Shown: in pieces, positions 19,217-26,705 of the stretch | How the letters are laid out: each line of letters starts with the position of its first letter | Position numbering within the stretch: the first letter of the stretch is position 1 | Source of the DNA: Moorena sp. SS36440bin_2 | GTDB taxonomy: Bacteria; Cyanobacteriota; Cyanobacteriia; Cyanobacteriales; Coleofasciculaceae | Direction of reading: 5' to 3' | Length of the DNA: 33,039 nt | Assembly (NCBI GenBank): GCA_011524395.1 | Contig: WTKN01000118.1 | Span: 1 to 33,039, forward strand | Position numbers and translations under genes: made by a program | The notes under the pieces: model-generated | What the model was told of the DNA's origin: nothing | What the model saw: only the letters and a program-made list of their open reading frames with translations | Database searches by the model: none

Positions 19217-20095
19217 CTAATTCTTAATTAATGCTTGAGTTTTATCGAAAGACTCTTTCACTGCTTTCGTAGCATCTTCTAAGGACATATTTTGAATCGT
19301 TTTATTCCAAGGTTCTACAGCAATCGGACCACTATATCCTTTTTTGTAAAGTGATGTTAGAAACTCTTCAATTTTTGTTACTCCAGTAGCTAACGGTAAT
19401 TCTCTATCAAACTCAGGAATAGTAAAAATATCATAACCACATAATCCGTCATTCAACTCTACATAGAGTATATATTCTAAATCTAGGTGCTCGATATCTA
19501 ATATACTCGCCCCACTATTTTGCCAGTGATGAATATCAAGTTTAAAACCTCCATATCCATATAATCCTGCACTGGCAATTAAAGCACGAGTACCGTCTAT
19601 AGTATGAATAAAATCATATTTTGTATGCCGTCTAGTTTCCGTGGGACCGATAAACTCAAAGCCAATTTTTAAATTATTTTCTTTTAAAATCGGGTGAAGA
19701 TCACGCAATCTATTGCTAGTTTGAATAAATAAATCATTGAAGTTGATTTCATTAGAGAAAGGAGGAAGATAACATAAAGTTAAATTACAACCTATTTCAT
19801 TAGCTTGTTTAGCTTGGAGTTCAAAGATAGGAAGTTTCTGCTCAAAATCTTTTTGACTGCTAAATAAGTCTAGAGGAAGACCAAATGATACAGGTTTTAA
19901 ACCAAACTGATTCATAATTTGTTTATATTGAAATATCTTGAATGAGTTAAGCCCAGTTAAGTCAATATTAACTCCCTCGAATTGATATTTATCAGCCAAA
20001 CGACAAATTTCTGGGAAATCCCTGACAATATGACCAATGTGTCCACAATGGTTCAACCCATTTATCGGGGCAGTTAGATTTAATATAGGGTACAT
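19217..20095 (-). CDS. Xylose-isomerase-like TIM-barrel protein (sugar phosphate isomerase/epimerase family)
   Basis: 292 residues with the fold of AP-endonuclease family 2 / IolE-IolI-like enzymes. Candidate metal ligands fall at the expected strand ends: Glu147 in KIGFEFIGPTETR, Asp187 and His189/His190 in GGFKLDIHHWQNSG, Glu213 and Asp216 in YVELNDG, and Glu261 in PIAVEPWNK. Members isomerise, epimerise or dehydrate sugars and inososes (for example inosose dehydratase IolE). The enzyme is cytosolic. It lies about 100 bp downstream of the methyltransferase gene on the same strand, and upstream of that, beyond a dead IS, is a sugar-phosphate cyclase. This context suggests action on a carbocyclic intermediate, which is inference. 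The coding region is visibly AT-rich compared with the GH63 gene next to it. Confidence 0.85.
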   Translation of the reverse strand: MYPILNLTAPINGLNHCGHIGHIVRDFPEICRLADKYQFEGVNIDLTGLNSFKIFQYKQIMNQFGLKPVSFGLPLDLFSSQKDFEQKLPIFELQAKQANEIGCNLTLCYLPPFSNEINFNDLFIQTSNRLRDLHPILKENNLKIGFEFIGPTETRRHTKYDFIHTIDGTRALIASAGLYGYGGFKLDIHHWQNSGASILDIEHLDLEYILYVELNDGLCGYDIFTIPEFDRELPLATGVTKIEEFLTSLYKKGYSGPIAVEPWNKTIQNMSLEDATKAVKESFDKTQALIKN

Positions 20096-20195
20096 TTTTA
20101 AGATGTTTGTTAATTAATGTTATTTAGCTGTATTATAGTGTACCTCATAGCTATGAGGTACACTATTGATTGGCACTTATTGCCTTAAAACCTTC

Positions 20196-21068
20196 TTACT
20201 TCTGTCTTCTGCCTTCTGCCTTAAAAGGATAAGCTTTTTCATCATGACTATGATAATTGCTATATTTTTTAATTCCATATCCAATATAAGTACTAAAACT
20301 ATCCTTTAGCTTAATACTTTTCAATTGAAAACTACCATCTATAAATTCTATTGATTCAATCAAAAATCCATAAGGATTGTTTTCGTCTCTGGCAAACTCA
20401 AGACCAGATTTTGTTGCCAAAGTCTCTAGTTCTTCTGGTTGAACAAAGAGAAGAGGATCATGTGTTCCTGGTGGGATTATACCTTGAGATTCTAAACTCA
20501 TAAAATTTTGTACAGCTTTCTCACTTCTGGAAATAGTATCAAAAATAAACAGACCATTATGTTTAAGTATTCTGATCATTTCATAAATTGCCGTTTCTAA
20601 ATCTTCTATGTGTTCAAGAAAGTCACTTGACATAACAACATCAAAACTTTCATCAGCAAAAGGTAGTTCATAAACACTTGCAGTTTGATAATTTGCTGTC
20701 AAATTATTCATTGATGCGTGTTCTTGTGCAACACTTACTGCTCCAGGTGAGATATCAATACCTAGCACATTGTATCCTCGTTTAGAAATATATTCACAAA
20801 AAATACCGCCTCCACAACCAACTTCAATAATCTGATGAGAATTGGATATTTGGTATTGCTTTAACAGATTAATTACAAATTCTCCTCGAATGGGATTCAT
20901 CTGATGAAGTCCTGGATGCAATCCCTGTTCTCCCCACCAACCTTCAATGCCAATACCGCTATAACAATCTATATTCCTTTCATCGGTTTCTACTCCGTAA
21001 TCTCTAGTTAATTGAGCTATTTTCTCTTTTTCACCGACTTGAAAGTGTCTTCCCGTAGTTGTATTCAT
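20196..21068 (-). CDS. Class I SAM-dependent methyltransferase, UbiG-like
   Basis: 290 residues with a complete Rossmann methyltransferase core: motif I IIEVGCGGGIFCEYI (81-95), the acidic end of beta 2 at VLGIDISPGAVSVA (Asp105), motif II/III SFDVVMSSDFLEHI and RILKHNGLFIFDTI. The piece GLHQMNPIRGEF before motif I is the (L)H-x-M/I-NP-x-R signature of the UbiG/Coq3 group of O-methyltransferases. It is not the housekeeping ubiquinone enzyme: cyanobacteria make plastoquinone and the N-terminus differs. It probably O-methylates a small molecule. The C-terminus, KAEGRRQK, is encoded by a TTCTGCC-type heptamer repeat (20198-20220), so the tail has been extended by repeat DNA. It shares strand and AT-rich composition with the TIM-barrel gene 100 bp downstream. 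Confidence 0.88.
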   Translation of the reverse strand: MNTTTGRHFQVGEKEKIAQLTRDYGVETDERNIDCYSGIGIEGWWGEQGLHPGLHQMNPIRGEFVINLLKQYQISNSHQIIEVGCGGGIFCEYISKRGYNVLGIDISPGAVSVAQEHASMNNLTANYQTASVYELPFADESFDVVMSSDFLEHIEDLETAIYEMIRILKHNGLFIFDTISRSEKAVQNFMSLESQGIIPPGTHDPLLFVQPEELETLATKSGLEFARDENNPYGFLIESIEFIDGSFQLKSIKLKDSFSTYIGYGIKKYSNYHSHDEKAYPFKAEGRRQK

Positions 21069-21489
21069 TTTGATATTCCTCTGTTAATATTTCTAGTTTT
21101 TTGGCTATTTAGCAATTGTTACACAAAATTAAAAACAGAACTTAATTAAGCCTTACAGTGTAAGGGTTCAAATTCTCAAAAAAATAACAGTTTTTTGAAA
21201 AAACTACATGGTAAAATCTTTAGCATATTTATCTTCTGTGAACATGGCGGATTTTTTTGATTTAGAGCTGGGGGGGCGACAAGCGCCCCAAAACCCATGT
21301 GGGGTAATAATTTTACCAAATTATGGTAAAAAAAGATAGGTCAGTAATTTTCAATAAGACCAATAAAGCTGAAAATGATACCTCTATTGTACCAAATACA
21401 CGCTTGTTAATAAACTAGTACGTTCTGAATACTTGCTTTGTTATCTGTTAATTAATCTTTTACAAAATATCAAAGAAGTTAGCCTATAA
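21069..21489. other. Spacer with a GC-rich hairpin, probable left flank of the IS4 element
   Basis: AT-rich DNA between the methyltransferase gene and the transposase remnant. GGGGCGACAAGCGCCCC at about 21273-21289 forms a strong short hairpin in otherwise AT-rich sequence. I could not find convincing terminal inverted repeats matching the right end of the IS near 22735, so the element's left end is undefined. Confidence 0.4.
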
Positions 21490-21804
21490 AAATTAGCAAC
21501 CGCTTTACCTATACCAATTTTATTTGAGAGTAGACGAAAAAAAATACAAAGATTTCTCTCCTTGGCAATACTTAACATTGAGCAACTGTGGTTTCCCATT
21601 ATCACTAGTTGGTTAAGTCAAAATTTTTCTGGTCAAGACGTTTTATATTTAGTGATTGATAGAACCAGTTGGGCACGAATAAATTTAATAATGATTAGCC
21701 TCGTTTATGACAAAAGAGCTATCCCTATATATTGGCAATTGTTACCTAAGTTAGGCTCAAGTAACTTGAAGGAACAAATTGAAATATTCGAGAAAGTTTT
21801 ACCC

Positions 21805-21857
21805 TGTCTTGATGCAGCGCGGTCATGGGGGGAACCCCCATGACCGCGCTGCATCGC
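21805..21857. mobile_element. Palindrome A, copy in the IS4 transposase (53 nt)
   Basis: A perfect 21-bp stem (21811-21831 with 21835-21855) closed by a 3-nt GAA loop. Outside the stem it begins TGTCTT and ends GC, the same asymmetric limits as the copy in the adhesin gene. Taking out the 53 bases joins VLP directly to LFKNYQ in the correct frame. Confidence 0.88.
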
Positions 21858-22214
21858 TTATTTAAAAATTATCAACCTGTGGTATTGGGAGATAGAGAAT
21901 TTTGTTCTGTCAAGTTAGCCGACTGGCTAAGAAAGAAGTCTGTACAGTTTTGTTTAAGATTAAGAAAATCTGAATTTGTGGAAATAGAAAAAAAAGTTTG
22001 GACAGACTTAAAAAATTTAGGATTAAAACCAGGCTTTTCTTTGTTTATCCAGGGTGTAAAAGTCACGAAAACTTATCAAATTGGTGGTTTTAATATAGCG
22101 TGTAAATGGAAACGGAAGTTCCACGGTTGGTCTACAGAAGAGGGCTGGTTTATTTTAACAAACTTAACTGGTCTTGAAGATGCTATCCTGACTTATAAAA
22201 AACGTTTTAATATA

Positions 22215-22266
22215 GCGGTGCGACCCCGGTCGGGTTTCCCGACCTAGGGAACGCGCACCAAGAGAA
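22215..22266. mobile_element. Palindrome B copy 2, inserted in the IS4 transposase
   Basis: The core, 22217-22259, begins GGTGCGACC and ends ACGCGCACC, with an inner hairpin GGTCGGG TTT CCCGACC. Related in its ends to 7158-7208. Removing about 52 bases places FNI next to EEMFRDF and restores the spacing of the IS4 signature. The exact right boundary is uncertain by 3 nt because of the AGAAGAAGAA run. Confidence 0.7.
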
Positions 22267-22439
22267 GAAGAAATGTTTAGAGATTTTAAAAGTGGTGGCT
22301 ACAACGCGCGAGGATACTAATCTTTATGGAGATCGGTTAATCTCTTTAATTTTAATTGTAGCAATTGCCTATAGTTGGGCGACTTTTAAAGGGCAAGATA
22401 TCAAAAATAAAGGTGTACAAAAATATGTTGGTCGAGTTA

Positions 22440-22540
22440 AGCACCTACACAGAATTAATTTCCTACTGCCAATCTCTGTAAGCCTTAACCTGAAAGGCTT
22501 TGAGGATTTTAAAATGTGTAATTAATTTTGTGCACCTGCT
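22440..22540. mobile_element. 101-bp MITE-like element with TA target duplication
   Basis: The ends are imperfect inverted repeats, AGCACCTACACAGAATTAAT on the left and, read inward from the right, AGCAGGTGCACAAAATTAAT. TA flanks both sides (22438-22439 and 22541-22542). Removing the element plus one TA gives GTT AAA GAG TAT, restoring VKEYGR of the transposase. It has no coding capacity. Confidence 0.75.
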
Positions 22541-22743
22541 TAAAGAGTATGGACGTATAGAAAGGAGACACAGCAGCTTTTATATCGGCTTATATGGCCA
22601 AAATTGGGTGAGTTTTATGGAGTCATGTTGGGATTTAGTTAAGGAATTAATGAGGTTAAATCGCAATAAACTGGAGTATTATTTACGAGGGCTAAGAGCT
22701 CAAACGCTTATTCTGGCTACATTTTAGCTTTCATGTCACCCCG

Positions 22744-23964
22744 TCAGGATTTAGAGATAAAGCTTTCAACAACTTTTTTCACTAATTCTTGGTCAACTGT
22801 TACCAGAAAATCTCCTTCAGGATTGTAACATTGACCTACTTTATCCAATAACACAAAGCGTAGTTCCCTGCCTGTCTTTTTGTTATCTGCAATCATGGCA
22901 TCCATAAGTTTTTCAGTAGTAATCCCAGTAGGAAAGGGATTGTTAAAACCAAGTTTATTTTCAATTAGATGGTAGTGTCGTTTCACATCTTCTTGCGAAA
23001 TTAATCCCAGTTCTTTACCAAGTTCGGCAGCAATTTTCATGCCGAAGGAAACAGCTTCTCCATGAGAGACTTTTCCCTTTGCAAGCCATTCAATGCCGTG
23101 ACCAAAGGTATGACCATACTCAAGAATAATTCCATAAAATTTCTCACTTGGATCTTGCTTGATTATCTCTAACTTTGAAATAATTATCTTGAAACTTAAT
23201 TGATATAATTCTTCTTCCGTAAATTTAACATCAGGATTAATAATTTCTTCCAAGTAATTTAAAAATTTGGCATCAGATATAAATCCATTTTTAATTCCTT
23301 CGATGATACCACTGCGCTTAGAGAAATCGGGTTCTGTTTTTAGATATTGTGTATCTGCCCAGATAAATATAGGTGCATGGTAGATTCCGAAATGATTCTT
23401 GCCTGTTTTACTATTAATAGCTTGTTTATTACTTAGTGTACTGTCAGTTTGTCCCGTCATAGTTGTCGGGACTTCAATAAAACGAATACCCCGATAAATC
23501 ATTCCAGCTACTAAACCAACAATATTTCCAACAGTTCCACCGCCAAATGCTAATAGAATCGACTTTTTAGATACCTCTTTTGCAATCAAGTTTTCACAAA
23601 CTTCTTCTAATATCGAAAAGGACTTACACTTCTCTCCACAAGGAAGAAATTCTAATGTACAGGAATTTTTTTTGGTAATTTGCTCGTATAATTCTTTGCC
23701 GTAAAGCTCAAATAAATGGGGTTCGGTAAAAAAGAAAATCTTGTCAAAATTATATTCTTCTAGCTTTGATAACAACTTATCTTGAATGTTGTAACCAAAA
23801 TAAAAAGGAGAAGGTTTATCCAGTTCTGTGCTGAGTTGTATAATTTTCCCCTGCTCTAAGAGAACATTCCTATAAATATCAAATTGTTCTGATTTATCAA
23901 AAATGGAAGATTGCATATATTTATTTGTTAAGTAAGGAGACTTAGACAACCAGGGTAAACGCAT
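22744..23964 (-). CDS. Sugar-phosphate cyclase, 2-deoxy-scyllo-inosose synthase-like
   Basis: A member of the dehydroquinate-synthase-fold superfamily, which closes a sugar phosphate into a six-membered carbocycle using NAD+ and a divalent metal. The NAD-binding loop is FGGGTVGN (about 140-147). Metal ligands match the family: Glu222 in GIIEGIKNG, His285 in YGHTFGHGIE and His301 in VSHGEAVSFGM. The substrate-specifying stretch is TDSTLSNKQAINSKTGKN (173-190). This differs from AroB (DSSVGGKTAVN) and from the EEVS/desmethyl-4-deoxygadusol type (DAGIGIK), and resembles 2-deoxy-scyllo-inosose synthases (DSxLSxKQAVN), which start from glucose 6-phosphate. The N-terminus may begin at 23964 or at the ATG at 23916 (residue 17); neither has a clear ribosome-binding site. 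The gene is AT-rich and on the same strand as the methyltransferase and TIM-barrel genes, with a dead IS between. No aminotransferase is present, so a non-amino cyclitol is the simplest product guess. Confidence 0.85.
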   Translation of the reverse strand: MRLPWLSKSPYLTNKYMQSSIFDKSEQFDIYRNVLLEQGKIIQLSTELDKPSPFYFGYNIQDKLLSKLEEYNFDKIFFFTEPHLFELYGKELYEQITKKNSCTLEFLPCGEKCKSFSILEEVCENLIAKEVSKKSILLAFGGGTVGNIVGLVAGMIYRGIRFIEVPTTMTGQTDSTLSNKQAINSKTGKNHFGIYHAPIFIWADTQYLKTEPDFSKRSGIIEGIKNGFISDAKFLNYLEEIINPDVKFTEEELYQLSFKIIISKLEIIKQDPSEKFYGIILEYGHTFGHGIEWLAKGKVSHGEAVSFGMKIAAELGKELGLISQEDVKRHYHLIENKLGFNNPFPTGITTEKLMDAMIADNKKTGRELRFVLLDKVGQCYNPEGDFLVTVDQELVKKVVESFISKS

Positions 23965-24120
23965 CTAAATTTGTATCAAAATTTACAGTTAAACAGTAAA
24001 CAATAGTATCAAAAATCTCTAATCACCCGGTGGATTCTCAATAAGCCCAATTCATTCTCAATTATTGGCCGTGTTATCCAAGGTCGATTTGACAGTACTC
24101 TACATTCTGGTTACGTACGC

Positions 24121-24222
24121 AAATTCGACTTTGATTTTTGTTCAAAGTCAGGGGAAAATTCGTTGACTTTGAACAAAAAAACTGCTTTAGGATGGGATTT
24201 ATTCGAATTTCCCCAAAAAATT
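24121..24222. repeat. Perfect 16-bp inverted repeat in a structured spacer
   Basis: TTTTTGTTCAAAGTCA (24135-24150) faces its exact complement TGACTTTGAACAAAAA (24164-24179) across a 13-nt loop. The flanks repeat parts of the same motif: ATTCGACTTTGA before it and ATTCGAATTTCCCC (24201-24214) after it, the latter complementary to GGGGAAAATTCG in the loop. It lies about 170-230 bases upstream of the cyclase start. It could be a terminator-like or regulatory hairpin, an operator, or a small mobile palindrome. The rest of 23965-24640 shows no gene I can support. Confidence 0.6.
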
Positions 24223-24639
24223 GAGTTAATGATATTTTTTTCTGTTACCATTTCTACTAAATTAGATGGGTTTACCCTGCTTAGACAACGAAGTTGATTT
24301 TATTAACATTCGCCAGCCAATTGGCAATATAGTATCATACCAAATTGGTTCTATAACAGGGCTATTTCATTCTAATTGAGGAACTGATCTGATATTGAAG
24401 CCGTCTGTGATAGGGATCTTTAGATGTCTCAACCTGCCATTGTCGCAGCCAAAGCCTACCTACCAGATAGTCGGCGCACTGCTTCGGCAGCGCCATAGTC
24501 AAGCCCAATGCCACCGCATTATTCACCCTGGCAGTTGCGGCGGGCAATCTAGGGTTTCTTGCCATTGGGGATTGGTTGAAAGCCTCAATACGATCAATTG
24601 GTTGCTTTATTTTCACCTCCCTTAGGACGCAAACCCGTC

Positions 24640-25020
24640 CTACAGCACGATTCGATGGACGTTGCTACGGGTCGATTTATTGATGTAATCCGGCGCAAGT
24701 TCAGTAGATTCAGTGAATTCACTGGATTCAACGGGAGTAAGCATAGATAAAGAACTGATAGCTCCCCTTACCTGATCCGGTATCTTTTTATGCCAGGAAT
24801 CTATGGCTATGCGGATAAGGGGGGTATGGGAACCGGATTTGGTATCACGCCCCCAATCCCCAAACCAAGGATACACTGCGATAATCGTTTTATCATCAGG
24901 TGCATCTACTAACGGGCGGTTGACTATAAATTGGTCAGCCGCCCATACTAATTGTCGGATCCAACTGGGGGTAGTTTTGAGCTCATGGGCAGCATCCCAA
25001 CGGTTGATGAACTGCTGCTC
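24640..25020 (-). pseudogene. Fragment of glycogen-debranching enzyme (amylo-alpha-1,6-glucosidase)
   Basis: Read from 25020 downward, the frame gives [56 protein letters not shown]. This is the entry of the GDE catalytic (alpha/alpha)6 domain, where the family has W-I-x-x-L-x-x-A-A-D-Q-F and the very conserved Y-x-W-F-x-D-W-G-R-D-T. After GRDT the expected MI(A/S)LPGL is missing and the frame carries unrelated sequence to a stop at 24640. Upstream it is cut by an in-frame stop immediately before GAG at 25020, with no start codon. So only about 60 residues of the enzyme remain. It is adjacent to an intact invertase, so a carbohydrate-metabolism island may have been eroded here. Confidence 0.75.
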
Positions 25021-25024
25021 TTAA

Positions 25025-25170
25025 AATTTATCGTCCCAAGTCATTAGTCATTAGTCATTGGTACTTGGTACTTGGTAGTTTTTGCAATTGTTAACTTAAA
25101 ATTGGTACTTGGTTAGTACCAATTTTAAGTTAGTTTAATTTAGTTTAAGTTAGTTTAAATTAATTTAAAG
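25025..25170. repeat. Short tandem repeats downstream of the invertase gene
   Basis: GTCATTA/GTACTTG heptamers (about 25040-25075) are followed by TTAAGTTAGTTTAA-type repeats with partial self-complementarity (AAAATTGGTACTTGG / ACCAATTTTAAG). They abut the 3' end of the invertase gene. Confidence 0.6.
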
Positions 25171-26607
25171 TTATTTGTTCATGGCAACAATTTCCGCAAT
25201 ATCCATAGAGCAAATCATAACAGCAGTGTCCTCAAAACTGACTAAGTTAAGATGTTCTGGATTATCTATCAACTGTTGTGCTGCTAATAATCCAGCAATT
25301 GTCCAGGTTTGAAATTTCCTGGCTTTCTTGCCAATCAGGCGACCATTTTTACCATCATAGTACTCTGGCCAGTTATCCTTAAGCAGGCATTGGGAAGCAA
25401 TGGTTATGGCTTTACGAGCCAGTTCAGATTTCCCTGTTTTTTGTGCTGCTGCTGCTAATTCCCACAACAAGAACGGCCAACTCCCTGCATTATGGTAAGA
25501 CCAAGGAGTATTTTTGGGATCACAACCTGTGATAATTTGCCAATCGCGACCTTCCAAAGCCGGAAAACAAACTTTCATGGGCATTTCTCCCACTAAATCC
25601 TCCCACCGTTGCTCGATCAAGTCCATAATGGCTTGGGATTGTTCTTCATTAGCTAGGGAAGTAATAATTGCCATTAAATTACCTTGGGCAAAAAAGCGAA
25701 AATCCATCCGCCCTGGTCCAAGGTTACCCACAAAATATCCCCCTGAATCTGGCAACCATTGCATTAGCCAATCAGGAATAGTGTCAGCATAGACATTAAA
25801 CTTATTAGTTGCCGCTTCACCGAACTCTTCCACATCGTAGCGATAGATTTCCTTGAGGCGGTCTAAATTCAACCAATAGTAATTTCGAATATGAAAAGTC
25901 AGATGACCCAAGCGCTCCTTGACCACAGGAACGTAATCATCCTCTGGCAACAACAACTCACTCGCTGCCTGCAACGCAGTGTAGAATAGGGCTTGAATAT
26001 CCAACGGATACCCATCAACTCCCATCCGTCGGTCAATCATGAAAGCACCATCGGGAACCAACATGGTGGGAAACAGATCAAATCGTTTAGTCAGACACAG
26101 ATCTAAAATTAATTTGATTCCCCGTTGGAACCTTGTCTGGTGGGCAAGAGCTTGATCACCAGTTGCCTTGACATAAGCCCTTAAAATCAGCAACCACCAT
26201 AAGCCAGAATCTACTGGAGCAACTCGTGCGATCGCATGTTCCCCAAAATCCGCCCCTAAATACTCCTGTTCCTTCTTCTGTATTACTTTAAAACTTGCTG
26301 GCATCAATCCTTGACCCGCCTTAAAGCAATCCATATGCTTTTCACGGCTTTGAAGCCCTAGGGTTTCGATCAAGAAATTGCGCACAATTTCTGCCTTGCC
26401 CTTCATCAGCAATGCCATAGCCGACACTGCGAAATCCCGCGTAAAGCACTGGTCATAATTCAGGGCTTCCATATCCGGGTCTTTCGACGCTACTGTGCCC
26501 ACCGGATTACCTTGATAAGAGATAATCGAATCTTCCAGGGCTTGCCAAGCTGCATCGATCAGATTACCTTCGCTTCCCATATAAAACTTCTCCTTGAAGT
26601 TGTCCAT
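25171..26607 (-). CDS. Alkaline/neutral invertase, GH100
   Basis: 478 residues, the usual size of cyanobacterial InvA/InvB, which hydrolyse sucrose to glucose and fructose in the cytoplasm. Typical blocks are all present: [94 protein letters not shown] and [20 protein letters not shown]. By recall of the Anabaena InvA work, Asp192 in MIDRRMG and Glu415 in WPEYYDGK should be the catalytic acid and base. Starts are possible at 26607 and at MGSEGNLID (residue 10); the second is preceded by an AGGAGAA-like stretch in the reading frame (about 26588-26594) and is plausible. The gene is free-standing: the debranching-enzyme fragment lies downstream, the IS607 element upstream. Confidence 0.95.
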   Translation of the reverse strand: MDNFKEKFYMGSEGNLIDAAWQALEDSIISYQGNPVGTVASKDPDMEALNYDQCFTRDFAVSAMALLMKGKAEIVRNFLIETLGLQSREKHMDCFKAGQGLMPASFKVIQKKEQEYLGADFGEHAIARVAPVDSGLWWLLILRAYVKATGDQALAHQTRFQRGIKLILDLCLTKRFDLFPTMLVPDGAFMIDRRMGVDGYPLDIQALFYTALQAASELLLPEDDYVPVVKERLGHLTFHIRNYYWLNLDRLKEIYRYDVEEFGEAATNKFNVYADTIPDWLMQWLPDSGGYFVGNLGPGRMDFRFFAQGNLMAIITSLANEEQSQAIMDLIEQRWEDLVGEMPMKVCFPALEGRDWQIITGCDPKNTPWSYHNAGSWPFLLWELAAAAQKTGKSELARKAITIASQCLLKDNWPEYYDGKNGRLIGKKARKFQTWTIAGLLAAQQLIDNPEHLNLVSFEDTAVMICSMDIAEIVAMNK

Positions 26608-26705
26608 CTGGTTGATGCTAGCTTAACTGCATCATGAATCTTACACAAACCTAGACATTTGGTTTGATGTTCAATTCCTGTTTCATCCTAGGTAGTCGGC
26701 TACTT

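Larger units (their letters stand above)
21490..22727 (+). pseudogene. IS4-family transposase broken by three small insertions
   Basis: A DDE transposase whose pieces read in order: TALPIPILFESRRKKIQRFL (frame open from 21490), DRTSWARINL with the first catalytic Asp, VVLGDREF with the second, and a YKKRFNI...EEMFRDFK region fitting the IS4 signature Y-(2)-R-(3)-E-(6)-K. The C-terminal part is YGRIERRHSSFYIGLYGQNW to RAQTLILATF. Three inserts break the frame: palindrome A at 21805-21857 (between VLP and LFKNYQ), palindrome B at about 22215-22266 (between FNI and EEMFRDF, splitting the YREK motif) and a 101-bp MITE-like element at 22440-22540 (between GRVK and EYGR). A further 1-nt gain near 22306 shifts the frame before EDTNLYGD. 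The rest is well preserved. It sits between the cyclase and methyltransferase genes, on the opposite strand. Confidence 0.9.

Noticed and set aside
20196-21068. Ubiquinone-pathway UbiG
   Set aside because: Cyanobacteria use plastoquinone, the N-terminus differs from UbiG, and the context is a cyclase and TIM-barrel gene; only the NPIRGEF signature and the core are shared.
22744-23964. Reading the cyclase as AroB (shikimate pathway) or MysA/DDGS (mycosporine pathway)
   Set aside because: The specificity stretch is DSTLSNKQAIN, not DSSVGGKTAVN (AroB) or DAGIGIK-type (EEVS/DDGS), and no ATP-grasp or NRPS-like mycosporine partner is nearby.
24362-24625. Overlapping open frames on both strands of about 76-84 codons
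   Set aside because: No family resemblance, no ribosome-binding site, and the area is a decayed spacer next to a pseudogene.
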